This document shows, in pieces, positions 25,428 through 37,560 of a stretch of 64,000 bases of DNA (positions are counted from its first letter, which is position 1; every line of letters begins with the position of its first letter). The notes under the pieces were generated by a model, which did not search any database, was not told the origin of the DNA, and saw only the letters and a list, made by a program, of their open reading frames with translations. This DNA is from Episyrphus balteatus. Lineage: Eukaryota; Arthropoda; Insecta; Diptera; Syrphidae. The position numbers were made by a program, and so were the translations under genes. The stretch is from NCBI RefSeq assembly GCF_945859705.1, contig NC_079137.1, positions 30,313,322 through 30,377,321 of the forward strand, in the 5' to 3' direction.

Positions 25428-27146
25428 CACAGTGGTTCCCAGATGGAAAAAACCCAAAAAAGTGAAACAATTTTTTCAATTTTTTTGATTTGGTTTTTTG
25501 ATTAAAAATATATTTAAATACAGAATACAATCAATTTTAATTTTTTGCATAGCCTGGGTATTGAGTATACTTAGCTCAAACTAGATTCTTTAAAATTTTG
25601 GAAATTTCGTTCTTTTTTTCTGCAACTTTTGACGAATTTTTTTTTTTAAGAATAGAGCTTTTTAAAAAAAAAAAAGTATGTAGTGTTGTTAATGGTATAT
25701 TTGTCCTTAAGTCTACATTTACCGTTTGTTGAATTTGCTTTTGAATCAGAAAAACCAGAATATTATATGAAGAAACCTCTAGAGCGAATAGTTTTTACTC
25801 TTTGTCGGCCTATAAAAAAAAAGCTCCACTATGCTCCACGTTCATTTTAGTATTAATTTAAAGCTTATGATATATACTATTTATGGTGTTAAAACAAATG
25901 ACCCATATTGACCCATTCTCCTGTAAGAGCTTCTTGAGTGTAGCAATGCGTTTCACGCAAACAGCACTTGAAATTGGCTTCTGGTATTACCGTTTCTAAT
26001 TTAACGGCTTTTTTTTTTGTAAAATAAAGTGGTTTACATTATAAGAGGTATATGTTGTCATCACTGATAAACCAAAAAATAAAGAAAAATCAAAAATTTT
26101 CAAAAAAAAAGGGAAAATATCAAAAAACGGTATAAATTTAACTTTTTTTTTTGAAAACTTTTAATTTTCTTTGGCTTATCTAAAATTTAAACGGTATGTT
26201 TTAATAAAATGTTGAAATTAACTCAAACGAATTAAATTTTGCTCATAATCAACCATAGTTATAAAATAGCGGCACATTTTCTAAGAAACCGTAAAAAGGC
26301 CTATTTTGATAGCTTTTCTAAAATGTTCTCAAATGTAAGAAAACATTTTTTTTTAACAAAGTAAACTTAATTTATTTGTAGAGAATTAAATGAAGTTTTC
26401 AAATGTATTCTTAAATTCTCTGTAAGGTGATCCGTTGTTGAGATATTGATAGTCAAAGTCAAAACTATGGTTTTTGTTTTGCAGTCTAAAAAAAATCATA
26501 AAAGTTTGAAACAAAAAGAATTTTAAAGCCAAATAAATAGCCTTTCTAAAAATGATAATCATTTTTTCGCAAAAAATGTTCCCACTTTTTTTTAGAGAAA
26601 AGTAAAAACAAAACAAATTTGGAAAATTTTGATATTTGAATAGTTCCAGATCTAGTTATTTTACCATTAGAAATAAAATATTTAGTTATTAAATCCTAAA
26701 ACAAGACGAATGTAGCTTTCACATGCTTTTTGTTTTGTCATGATACGATCATTTTTTACTGAGATACAGCCTATCGAAAATCACTAAAAAAAATCACAAT
26801 TTTTTGGGCTAGTAAGTAAGTAGTAAGGTGCTATAATAATTCTGAAACTTTTTAGTTATTTGCTTTCTCAAAACCTTCTTTGTATTCAGTTTTAATTAAG
26901 TTTTAAAAGTATAAGAGAAATTCACATCACAAAAAAAAAGGAAACAAAAATAATAAATATACTCGTATTAATCAATACAACTTTTGAAAAAAAATGAGTA
27001 ATTTTAAAGTACGACGCACAATTTTTAGATCACGATGAGAATTCGTTTTATTTAATTTACATATATACCAAATTTCAATCAAATCGGTCCACCCGTTCAG
27101 TTTTTATAGGTTTTTTCCACTTCCTCCAAAGAAGGGAACCACTGTG
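25428..27146 (-). mobile_element. Transib-like non-autonomous transposon, copy 2 (inverted)
   Basis: Reverse-complement copy of 23216-24935, 1719 bp against 1720. The only difference I could pin down is one base in an A/T run (11 A at 24343-24353, 10 T in the matching run near 26010). The same 76-codon frame occurs at 26386-26616 on the minus strand with identical translation. The 12-type end is at 25428-25455 and the 23-type end at 27108-27146. Flanks are CGACG (left) and CGGCG (right). Such identity implies recent insertion, gene conversion between the arms, or both. Confidence 0.8.
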
Positions 27147-27731
27147 CGGCGTTCCTATGCTAAAAGCGTTTGAAGGTGGCCATATTGATTTTTATTCGAT
27201 TTTTTTTTAAGTCAAATGTCGAAACTTTTTTAATTTTTGTTCTAATTTTTCGACAAAACTTTGGTAATTTTACATTTATATTCGTTCAACAATCTTATCA
27301 GCAATCATTTAAAACTTTCATCTTAAAAGTGCATTGCGTATATCTCGAAATTTTTACATTTCAATGCAACCATGTCAAACTAATTTTTGTTTAATTTTTC
27401 TATTAGAACTTTTTTCAAATCTCATTTTCTCCGTTTTTTTTTCAAAATATTTTTGGAAAATTTAAAGTTTTGCTTTGTGTCAAACAGTGTGATCAACATA
27501 GTTTTGCGAGTCAACGCGTTGACACTGCTAAGTAAACGTCACGTTGACACACCTGCGCGTCAACGTAATTTAGGACAATATTGACGCAATAGTGTCAATC
27601 GTGTGATAGTCAATGTTTTAAGCATTGACACTGTGAACGTTGACGGTGAGATGACAGAGAGAATATAGATTTTTTCTTGACGTCAGAGAGTCAACGCGTG
27701 GACCGATTTCGTTGACCGTGTAATCATAGCT

Positions 27732-27734
27732 TTA
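27732..27734. repeat. TTA target duplication, right copy
   Basis: Pairs with 23122-23124. Confidence 0.65.
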
Positions 27735-28454
27735 CACTACATGTCAATTTTTGTATTTAGTTCTACATTATAATGGTCGTCTAACTGCAACCGCAAAAAT
27801 TTCAAAAATTCTAAAAAACAAACTTAGGTCACCGATATTGTGGCGTCATCTTTTACTTATTATTTTTGCAGCTGCATACAAAAAAGCAACAAAACATTAG
27901 CAAAAGAGAGAATGGCCACAGCAGGTGTAATTTTTCTCTACTGTACCGACACATAAATACAAACAAAACATCACGTTGTCATTTGTGCACCTGCCATTAA
28001 AACAGACATATGGTTTAGCAGGTGGCAGAATCAGAAATTACTTCATTGATGTGCATTGTGAACATACACAACCTTTTGTGTTGTTGAAAATAATAAAAAT
28101 ATACAGTCAAATCTCTCTTCAGTATAGCAAAGTGTGTCCTTTAAGTTAGTTGTTGTGTAGGTAATTCCTATTACTTACTTCCTAAATACAACAAAGATGG
28201 AATCAAATTAAGTGATTGATCAGATCACATTTCTGTCTGCTTGAAATATAATAATTTGCATTTGCTTATAAAAATGAAAAAAAAAATCATAAAACAATCT
28301 AAGTATTTTTAAGAAATAAAAAAAAAAGATTTGTTAAAAAATTAAAAAAAAAAACATCTTTTAAGAAAATTTAAAAAATTTTATAATAATTATATAATAA
28401 TCATTTTTAGCAAAAAAACAAAACCGAAATAGTTCCTATGGCAAAAAGTGAACG

Positions 28455-28625
28455 AAATTGAAATGGGACCACACTGCAGCCACCAGCTATCCAATACAAA
28501 AAGAATAATCAAAATTTGTTCACTCAGTCCAAAGTTATGCAGTAACAAACATAAAAAAAAAAAAAGAATACAGACGAATTGAATACCTCCTCCTTTTTGG
28601 AAGTCGGTAAAAATTAAGCGTATCC
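28455..28625 (+). repeat. dispersed insect repeat fragment
   Basis: A stretch with GACCACACTGCAGCCACC, CAGTCCAAAGTTATGCAGTA and finally CCTCCTCCTTTTTGGAAGTC resembles a repeat I remember as very common in insect (notably moth) genomes. This is recall, not a search result, and the element class is not determined. Confidence 0.4.
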
Positions 28626-29629
28626 CCCAACCCATTTTCAAAAGTGTTGCTCTTAGTTCTATTTGTCTCTTCCTATCTTGAGCTGAAGCGGTTGGGTTCC
28701 AACTTTTTACCAAAGGATTTTTCACTAAAATAGAAAATTTAACATTTTTTAAAGACCAAAATTTACGGTATTTACATATAAGACGAATATAGTAAAAAAT
28801 ATCTTTTTTTTCAAAAACGAGTCTAATGATTTTGCTTTAAAAAATACTTTACTGCAGAACCGTTATTTATTGTCATTGAACCATTTTTTTTTTACTTTTG
28901 ACTCTCTCGTTAACTCTTAAAACGATTTCAACTAAAAAAAACCAAATTATTTTAGTTATCTAAATGTTAAAACTAAAAAAAAATTAAAAAAAAAAAATAA
29001 TTTTTGGATTTTTTAAATAGTTTTAAAATTTGTATTTGAAAAATCAATTCTTTGAAAAAAAAGAGCTTAAATGCCTCCAAGAGTATCATTGTCTTGAAAA
29101 AGTCCATCTATGCTTAGCTTTTCAGCCTCGGCGATAAATTGTAGGAAGGGCTACAAACTCTATACAAAAATAATTTTAAAAAAATGGGTTCTAAAGCCTG
29201 AACTACATCAAAACACAAAGTCAAAAAAGTACAAAAAAGTAAACACGATGTTTTTTCTTCTTCCCCCTAGTAGCTTGTTTGTATATCCCCCTTTCATTTT
29301 AAAAAAGTATTCGATTCAAAACAAGACCAAGCTTTCAATTTTCGCAAAGTTTTAAAAACAAATACACTCAAACAATATTTTATATCCTTTCCATAAGGTA
29401 CCTCTTCGGTCACATAGTTCCTGTCATTTTGCAAAAAAAAACTTGACTTGTTGTGTTTTGTTGTAGTTCAGGCTTAAGACTGGGTTCCCTTTTTCAGCAA
29501 AGTCAAATCTCATGTAAAAGCATTTGTGTGTATTAGTGAATGTGTTTCGCTCTCTCGCCATCGAATTCTCTGGTTTTTTACTCTCAGGATGTTGGTTATG
29601 GTTTTCATTCATTGTCTCTTTGTGAGATC

Positions 29630-30085
29630 GCCATCGCACTCACGCGTGCGGGGTGACATGCAAATGGATGTAGGTATACTACATAGATCTTTATATGGAT
29701 ATGGTGTTTGTGGACGAAAACTGGTTTGAAATTCAATATTTTCATGAAAGATTTCTGGAGTGTATACCTATTTATTTTTGAAATGAAAACTTGTTTCCAT
29801 GTTGCTGTTGTGGATGGCATTTGAGTTTTTTGTGTATCAGAGAAATTTTTTGCATTATAATAATAATTATAGTTGTTCAGCGGAGAAGCAGGTAGAGGAT
29901 GTGTTATATGGGTGCATTGATATAATATACTTGACAGTATCCTTTGTGTAGTTTGTATAAAAATATGAGTAGATGCGCAGAAGGATTGGTTTTCAGGTTC
30001 TTGCTCACTTTTCAGTTGTTCTTCGTTGAGCAATTTTTTATCTCGCACACGCGCGTGCCGGCTGACATGGAAATGTATTTACTTA
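29630..30085 (+). repeat. two imperfect direct repeats around CACGCG motifs
   Basis: TCGCACTCACGCGTGCGGGG with TGACATGCAAATG (about 29634-29668) and TCGCACACGCGCGTGCCGGC with TGACATGGAAATG (about 30042-30076) lie about 408 bp apart in the same orientation. Confidence 0.6.
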
Positions 30086-30285
30086 CAATATATGTATAGA
30101 ATGTTTAGGTTCTTATCTATATGTTGTTTGAGGATGGACTCGATATCAATCCAATTTACTTTCAACACCTTTTTAATAAAGATTTTTTTAGAGTCACCAA
30201 TGCAATGAACTCAGTTGAATCGATTTTGTTTTTTATTTACCTATACCTACATTATTAGGAAACAAAAATAAGGCAGCATTAATAA

Positions 30286-30934
30286 CACTGGTCAACAAAA
30301 TTGAACTTTTTTTTTGTCACAAGAACCAAGATATACTTTTCTATAGGTTTTTGATATGCTGAACTCGAATCTGAAGTCAAAAAAAATTTGATTGGCCTCC
30401 GTTTTTGAGATATAACAGTTATAAAATGCTGAAAAACGTCATTTTGGCTCTTTTCTAGCTTCTGTTTTTATGTGGGGTAATTCATTATAAACAAATTTGT
30501 TGCCAATAGCATTTTTCTGATTGCGCATTCGAGTTCAGCAACTCAAAAACCTTTAAAAAAGTATATTTTGGTTCTTGTGGCAAAAAAAGTTTAATTTGTT
30601 TGGCCAGTGCTATTTCTGAGTCAAAGACCACTCCTTAAATTTTAAATATCTCGGGAAGTAAAAAAGATATTGGAAAGATTTAAACATTTTTTGAAAGAAT
30701 AAAACCAGTTCTTATAGGAACCGTTACAAATTTTTTCATATCATAAGGAACTACCCCACATAAAAACATAACCTCGAAAACAGCCAAAATGACGTTTTTC
30801 GGTATTTTCTAACGGTAATATTTCAAAAACGGAGGCCAATAAATATTTTCTGACTTCAGATTCGAGTTCAGCATATCAAAAACATATAGAAAAGTATATT
30901 TTGGTTCTTGTGGCAAAAAGCTTGTTGACCAGTG
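30286..30934. mobile_element. MITE with long TIRs and TAA duplication (Harbinger-like)
   Basis: The left end CACTGGTCAACAAAATTGAA and the inverted right end CACTGGTCAACAAGC head inverted repeats that can be followed for about 200 bp (shared inner strings GATATGCTGAACTCGAATCT and CGTTTTTGAGATATAAC or a close variant). TAA lies on both sides (30283-30285, 30935-30937). The middle (30530-30612) holds a further partial copy of the arm. No coding capacity. A TWA duplication suggests PIF/Harbinger. A diverged single end is at 8936. Confidence 0.8.
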
Positions 30935-31249
30935 TAACTTATAAGTTACTTTTTTTTAAACCTTGAAATTAATTTTTCAACTATGTAATCAAAGTTTAGG
31001 GAAGTTTTCAAAAATAATTTTCAAGCTCAACACTTTGAAAAAAAAAATGATCTATTTTTTCAAACTGATATTTTATTTATAAATTCAGATAGGCATTAGC
31101 TACTTTTTTGCTTGTTTCCTCAGTAGGTGTAATTTTAAAAACTTTGTTTTTGCTAAGGAAACATACTGAGCATCTTCACCTATTCAAAACTATTTCTATA
31201 GGTAAATACCATCAGGTGCATTCTAACCACAAATACACTTATATAACCC

Positions 31250-31640
31250 TTTACACATTCCCCCGCGAAAATATAACTATTATACCTACAAAAAAAAACC
31301 GAATCCGCAACATATAAACAAAGACTATGAAAAACAAAACGATATATTTATATTATATAACCCCGCACGCACGCGCGAGTGTAGTATAATAAACAATACA
31401 ACCCAGAAATCAACCTAAATATAGAAATCAATCATTGTGCACAAGCACATGTCAAATGTCAATACACATTTTTACACACAAACAAATGCATACCACATAT
31501 CTAATCCTTTACCTATATCCCCGCACGAGCGATGTGAATATTACACAATGCAAAGAATTTCGCTGACACCAAAAAAAAAAAAACCCAAAAGTGTCAACTC
31601 GCAACCGCGGGTGCGATATTATAAACACGAAATGAATTGT
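31250..31640. repeat. degenerate CCCCGCACG repeat cluster
   Basis: CCCCGCGAAAATATAACTAT (31260), CCCCGCACGCACGCGCGAGT (31361), CCCCGCACGAGCGATGTG (31519) and CTCGCAACCGCGGGTGCG (31599) are spaced 80-160 bp apart. The second is an inverted relative of the motif at 29634. It could be a decayed tandem array. Confidence 0.45.
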
Positions 31641-33024
31641 TAGAAAAAACCCAAGAGTCAACAAGAACAAAACAACCCTTTTTGAAAACAAAAGATAATG
31701 ATCTTGCAAAAAATATCTACTATCTACCTACTCTCTGCAGCATCTTCATAATTTCATGAATGATTTCTGCCTGCCTGAGTGAGGAAATAGGAAACAAAAA
31801 AAAAAAAAAGTACATATTATGTAAACACAAAAAACAAAAACAAAATATAACGAGAAAATGAGAGCGCAAGAGCAAGTTTTTTTTCAATAAATAGAAAAGA
31901 ACAGAAAAAAAGAGTTCATCAGCGCCAGCTTATACGTGGCATTCTTTTGAACTAAATTTGCATGTGTGCGTGATCAATGGAATTTTCAAAGTAAAAAAAG
32001 CTAAAATAGACACTTTTTCAACAATTTATATTAAAAATACTGTGAGCAAAAATATATATTTTTTTTTTGAAACTGATTTGAAATATAATGAAAAAAAATA
32101 ATAAAAATAAATTGTGGATGCTTTGACTGCCCCTTCCTCAAAAACAGAATGCAAATATTGGTTTATTAAAATCAAATTTTTAGTGTGTAAATAAAAAAAA
32201 TATTTTTTTTTGGCAAACGGGTTGCATGAACAACTTTATTAACTTCTCATTAAAAAATACAAAAACATTTTAAAAAATAATCACGCTTTGCCCCACGACC
32301 AAAATGCTAAAAAAGTGCATTTTGACACCTTTCCTTCAAATTAACCGTTCAAACTAACTTCAAATTAAATTTTAGAAATTTTATTGGATTCTCCTAATTT
32401 CCCTTTATTGTTTTCTTTTTGTTTCATCTAAAAACACTAATAAACGGTAAAGTTATTCTAAGAAGAGTGAGTAAAAAAACATGAAATTACAACAAATTAA
32501 CGAAGCTTTTTTTCTAATAAAAAAAAAAAAAAAAAAAATCTCTTTCGCGTACTGCATGAAAACACATTTGATCATTATAAAACAAAAAAAAAATAAATAA
32601 AAAGTTTATAAACAACGGTGCCCCAACCAAAATTTTGATTCAATCTAAATTTGCAGGAAAAAAATCATTTTCGACCCTTATAAAAATCGCACAAGAAATG
32701 TTTCTAAAATTTAAATGATGCAAAAATATTTGTACGTTTATTACCTTTTCAAAAAAGTACGTTTCATAAGATTATCTTATAAACTGCAAAAGTTATACAA
32801 CAATTAGTCAACCGTCTTCCATTAAAATGCTATGGAAACCCCCCCTTAACAATTTAAAAACAAATTTTAAATTTTTGTGTTTGTTATATCTACAAGCACA
32901 ACAGATATTCTTTCAAGGTGAAAACCAATTCAAAAATGTTTTGGTAGTAAAAAAAAAAAACAAATTTTATATTAATTTTAAAGTTTTACTCAAATTTCTT
33001 ATAAAACATTTTTTTAAGACTTTA

Positions 33025-33070
33025 AACATAAAAGCTCATAAGAGCTTTTACGTGTGACCCAGTACTGCAC
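33025..33070 (+). repeat. partial copy of the CATAAGAGC dispersed repeat
   Basis: CTCATAAGAGCTTTTACGTG followed by TGACCCAGTACTGCA parallels 22225-22252. Confidence 0.5.
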
Positions 33071-33239
33071 TCAACTGCAGTTTATTTTTGTATTGCCTCT
33101 TGTTCTAAAAAAAATTAATTTTTTTTTTAAACTTCAAAGTCTAATGCATTTTGTGCAATATTTTCGGATAATATCCTGGCGTCAAAAAAGGTATTAAAAA
33201 TGTTAAAAATAGGTAAATTAAATATTAAAATATCTTTTT

Positions 33240-35460
33240 GAATAAAATGTGTAATAGTTTATGTGTGTATTTCCGTAGTGAGGTTATATAAGTAGCTATA
33301 AATATCGCCAAGGCTTCGTTGTCATCTTTTTTATAGTTTTAGTTGTGGTAGTTTTGTCCTGAGGGGGGCGTGCAAAGATCTCTATCGTTTTCTTCTTCAT
33401 CTTTTTTTTACCGATGATTGTCATGACTCATGGTCTCGAATTTTACCACAAATCTCCTACTTTACTGCTCTGCATTAATACTCAATACAAAGGGTTCTCC
33501 AAGTTGTCCCTCAGAAAACGTTGGCACTTGGCAGTATTCCTTCACAACTTTAAAAAAAGCAGGTGTGTTTGTTTCAGAAGTTTTTTGGTAGTCTTCGCGA
33601 TTGTTTTGAAATGCCTTTTATACTTTCGCAAGGCTTCTTCTTTGCACAACATAGTACCAAGAAAAAATAACTGATTGGCTTATTACCTAGTTAAGATCGA
33701 TCCACTATTTTGATTTGAAAAAAGCATTTCATCAAATAACTGGGTAATTTTAAGAAAAAAAAAAAACAGAACTAAATAAATATTGTGATGCCAAAACCAC
33801 GCTCTGCCTGTTACTGAATGGAGATTCTACTGTATTAACAACTAACCTAAAGCAAAATCCAGACTGTCTCTATCATCAACAAGCATCACATTAAATGCAA
33901 AATAGATAAATCCTTCCCCGAAATGCATCACCCCTTTCTCGCTCATTCAATATGAATAGCTTCAATATTGAAAGAGTATTTATTGAAAATTTAATTGCAA
34001 CAGTAATTAAATTGCTTTGTGCAATAAAATACCAATCTCCGCAGAGAAGTCCTTTTGAAATCATCAACACCCAATACACAAACCATCCAACCGAACTCAA
34101 CTCTGCTGAACTGCTGCTATAGTGGGAAGGAAACTGGGTGCTCGATTCGATTGGAATGAGGATACAAGACTGCTGTAGTTGCTATGTTGTTGTTGTTGTT
34201 GGTTGACTGGCTGGCAAGTGAGATGTTGACAGTTGATTGTTTGTTGGTGCCGGGGCTGCTGCTGGTGCTGCCACTGCTTCGGCTGCTGTTTCGGGCAGGC
34301 TTCATTTCTTTTTCAATGGAATGGAATTAAATTATTTAATTACTCAAGCTCACCAATCACAGACAGCACCTACCACCACCGTGCTCTTGCTCGCTGGTGC
34401 TGGTGTTGCTGCTATTGTTTGTTGTCGCTACTGCAGTGGCAGTGGCAGTGGCACCCCACTTGGCCAACCAACTACCAATCCACTCGTCCACCCAACTACT
34501 ACCCTTCCGTTTGCATTGTAATTTAAATTTCACCCCCTGCTGCTGGTGCTGCTTGCTGATGCAATCCTCCAGAGTCGTCCTTGTCGTCCTTGTTGTCGTC
34601 GTAGACATGTCCTCTAACAAACGGGGGCCAAGAACAGTTCCAGTCCGCCACTGTCAACACCCGGTGGAACAGAGTTGGAGCTGTTCGGCTGATGTTCGAC
34701 TTGAGATTGTTACCCAAGCGTCGTCGTTGTCGGTTCGGTCGTGGGCTGTTCTCCTTTTTTGTGGCTCGGAAAAACACTGTAAAGGGCGGCTAAGCACCCC
34801 CAAAGAAAGTCTCCTCATCATGACTAGGTATGATGACAAACAGAATGTACAGAGACAGAGAATAGGTGCTGGCATAAAACTCGCTCTCTATGACGATGTT
34901 GATTATGATTGTGGCAATGAGGAAACAGTTTGTTTGCAAACATCTGGCAAGCAGGTGTTTTGCGTCTGGCACATTGTTTGACTTCGATTAGTGGCACAGT
35001 ATGGTTAGGTTGGTAGTGGTGGTGATGGTGGTGGCAGAAGCAGGCATAAATACAGAATATACATCTCGCTCTAGGTCTCGAGAAATTATATGTCCCTCTG
35101 CCTCTGTTCTCTGTTGTTGGCTTGGCTTGGTTTGGTTTGATTTTGTTTCGTCAGTGCAGCCATGCAAGCAATTGAAATTTCTGGCAGTTGGCATATTATA
35201 CTGTTTCTGGTGCTTGCCACAGCCAATCCTACTGCTTCTGTTCAGCTTCTGCTTTTGCTTTTGCTTCTGCTTCTGGCTTCTCACAAAGTGGCGACATGAA
35301 TTTTCAAAGCAGCAATTCATAATATTTTGGGGTAAAGCACAACACACATGAGTAATGCCTTCTGTTCGAACAAGTGTATCTAGATTTATACAGCTGATGG
35401 GCCGGATGGCAGGCGGGTGGTGGGGTTGGTGTTGGATTCAGTTGGGCAGGGATCGGGGAG
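33240..35460. other. GC-richer, repeat-poor island D
   Basis: Rich in simple repeats: GTT runs (34180-34200), GCTGCTGCTGGTGCTG (34256-34271), GCAGTG triplicate (34433-34451), GTCGTCCTTGTCGTC (34572-34588) and GCTTCTGCTTTTGC (35246-35272). The longest frame of the window (34397-34981 plus, 194 codons) crosses these tracts, begins with a Leu/Val/Ala stretch and has no domain I know; strong frames also run on the minus strand through the same DNA, as expected from composition. Candidate regulatory or untranslated DNA. Confidence 0.4.
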
Positions 35461-37332
35461 AGTTAAAATTTGTTGAATGGATGATAGCTTGAAAAAGTTT
35501 CTTAGATATTTTTGACATATGGAAATCTTTGTATTCATATTTATACAATATTTCCACTTGAGAATGAGATCACAAAAAAAAAAAATGTGTGTGAATAGGT
35601 AGGTTGGTATTGGGTGTTGCAAAAAAGTTTTTCTACTTTTTTTTTTTTTAATTTTTTGAGAAACACATGTGGGAATTTTTGAAAACCGACATCAGAAAAA
35701 AGAAAACAGATGAGTTACATATAATATCGAATTTGATTTATACTTTTAGGTATGTTTGCTTTTGGAGGTGAGGAGAAAATATGTGCTTGATTTTGTTTTA
35801 TTGTGAATATGAGAATGGTGTTGTTGTATATACATAGATAAGTGTGAAATGTGTTATTTGGTAAGACCAGAGTTTAAAGATAAGTTTTACTCCTAATATT
35901 ATAATAAAATAAAAATTTTAAACGGAAAGTCAACAAACTGTTATATGAAAACCTGCCTAAATAAAGTATTAATGGACAAAAACATCGTGTGGAGGTGATT
36001 TCCCAGTCTTTTTTTTTTTTGCCAATAAAAACAATATAGAATTAAAGTTTTCTTATTATATTATTAACCTATCATTTTAACTAATTTGATCTTCTTCATA
36101 GGCTATATTAGAACTTATTTTGATTTTTATTTTACTTTTTTCGTCGACGATATTTTGCATTGAGAAAAATTCAAATTTCGTTTCGAAAAATCCATTTTCA
36201 CCTGTTAAGTATAAGATTCATAAAAAAAATTGAACTCAAGATAACAATCAGACATGGCATTACGATGATACAGACTGCCAATCAAGTGGTACCCTCAATT
36301 CTGTATGCCCGGATTTAGTTCATTTTTCATAAAAATTTGTTACATAACATTTTTGTGGATTAAAGCGGATTTGTACACCAAAGCATTTAATCAGGTAACC
36401 CAATAAATTTTATATATTTTTAATTTAAATTTTTGAATTTGTCAAAAATACTTGAAATTTTTTTTTTTTTTTTGAAAAATCATTTTTACTTGAAATCCGT
36501 TTTTAGTTTTGAATCATATTTTCTTAAAAATAACAAACCAACTTTTATTTTAAACAATGTTAGAAAATTTGTACATATGTTTAAAAAAAATATTAAAAAA
36601 AATAATAATTATATTATTTTCCATTTATTATGAAATTCTTTAAAAAAATCAAATTTTTCCTTTTATATTTTTTTTTTTTTTTCATAAAAAACTTTAAATT
36701 TGAAACTTCTTTTACCATAAAAAGCCGAGAATACAATCAAATTTTATATTACAATGATAGAGAATGCGAAAAACTGTGTCCCGCCAAAAAAAATTAATTT
36801 TGAAAAAGTTTGATTTCCTCAAAAAAATTTTATCAATTTTGATAAAAAAAAATAATATTTAAAAACGGACTAGGTATGTTTTTGATGGAAAATGTTTTTT
36901 TTTAATCATTATTAATATAATTAGCTTCCTCCTAAAGAATCGCGCTTTTTTAAATTTTCATATTTCCGGTAAATAACAAGTTCAATTGCAATGATTTTTT
37001 TTATAACAGCATTTGTAAACGAAAAAAAAATTTTGAAAAATAAACTTTTGGAATAAAAAAAATGAAGTGAAAAACAGTTAAATTTTTCTTTTTTCGAAAG
37101 TGGGGCATTGGATCATTTAAAATTTTGGTTTTAAGTAGTTTTCATTAATAATAATTGCTACAAAATAAACAATTTATAGCTTTAATTCATTTAAAATGTT
37201 GTTTTTTCCGTATTTTATGTTTTTTTTTTCTCTCTATTGTATACAATTTACGATATTGTATTTAAAAAGTTTTAAAAATTATATTAGAGAAATTTGATGC
37301 GACGCAGTCATGGATTTCACTTTTTTCCAAAA

Positions 37333-37560
37333 ATTTTTAAACAAAAAACACTCAAGACTATATAAGTTTATCAGCCAGTGAACAGTCAACAACAGTCATT
37401 TGTGTGTTACTATTATTAAGTGATTAAATTGAAGGAAACTTATAGGGTCACTGTGGTGTATGCGTAGCATTTTTTTTTTAATGAAGATTTGTATTAAAGT
37501 TACATGTTCTATTCTTCGGATGTGTTCAATTTTGAACACTCTTTAATGGAAAATAAATTC
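37333..37560 (+). repeat. duplicated segment, copy 1
   Basis: The series AAAAAACACTCAAGACTATA, GTGTGTTACTATTA, TTATAGGGTCACTGTGG and GTTCTATTCTTC recurs in the same order at 37888-38090. The tail motif GGTCACTGTGGTGTATGCG is also at 58517 and, inverted, at 9176. Confidence 0.75.

Larger units (their letters stand above)
23125..27731. mobile_element. outer TIR element (Harbinger-like) carrying two Transib-like insertions
   Basis: Ends are AGCTATGATTACACGGTCAA and its reverse complement; about 50 bp of terminal inverted repeat agrees with two mismatches. TTA flanks both sides. Without the two 1.72-kb insertions the element is about 1.17 kb. Its own sequence is rich in GTCAACGC/GTCAATGC/GTTGAC motifs near the ends and in the middle segment (25200-25425, 27500-27710). 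About 400 bp match the element at 61469-62055. No transposase frame. The Harbinger label rests only on the 3-bp TTA duplication. Confidence 0.75.
27735..30282. other. mixed AT-rich DNA with a small GC-richer stretch
   Basis: No gene recognised. It contains an insect repeat tail near 28455-28625 and a moderately complex stretch, about 29500-30100, with repeated CACGCGTGCG-type motifs. The minus-strand frame at 29605-30048 (147 codons) is His/Thr/Tyr-rich, lacks known domains and is not called. Confidence 0.45.
30938..33239. other. AT-rich DNA with degenerate repeats
   Basis: No gene. At 31250-31640 a set of CCCCGC/ACGCGCG motifs recurs (listed separately). Poly(A) tracts of 10-20 bases are frequent (31798-31809, 32519-32538). 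Confidence 0.45.

Noticed and set aside
29605..30048. 147-codon minus-strand frame
   Set aside because: His/Thr/Tyr-rich with no domain; overlaps the CACGCG repeats and other frames.
34397..34981. 194-codon open frame, the longest in the window
   Set aside because: It crosses simple repeats, opens with low-complexity Leu/Val/Ala, has no domain I know, and comparable frames run on the other strand.
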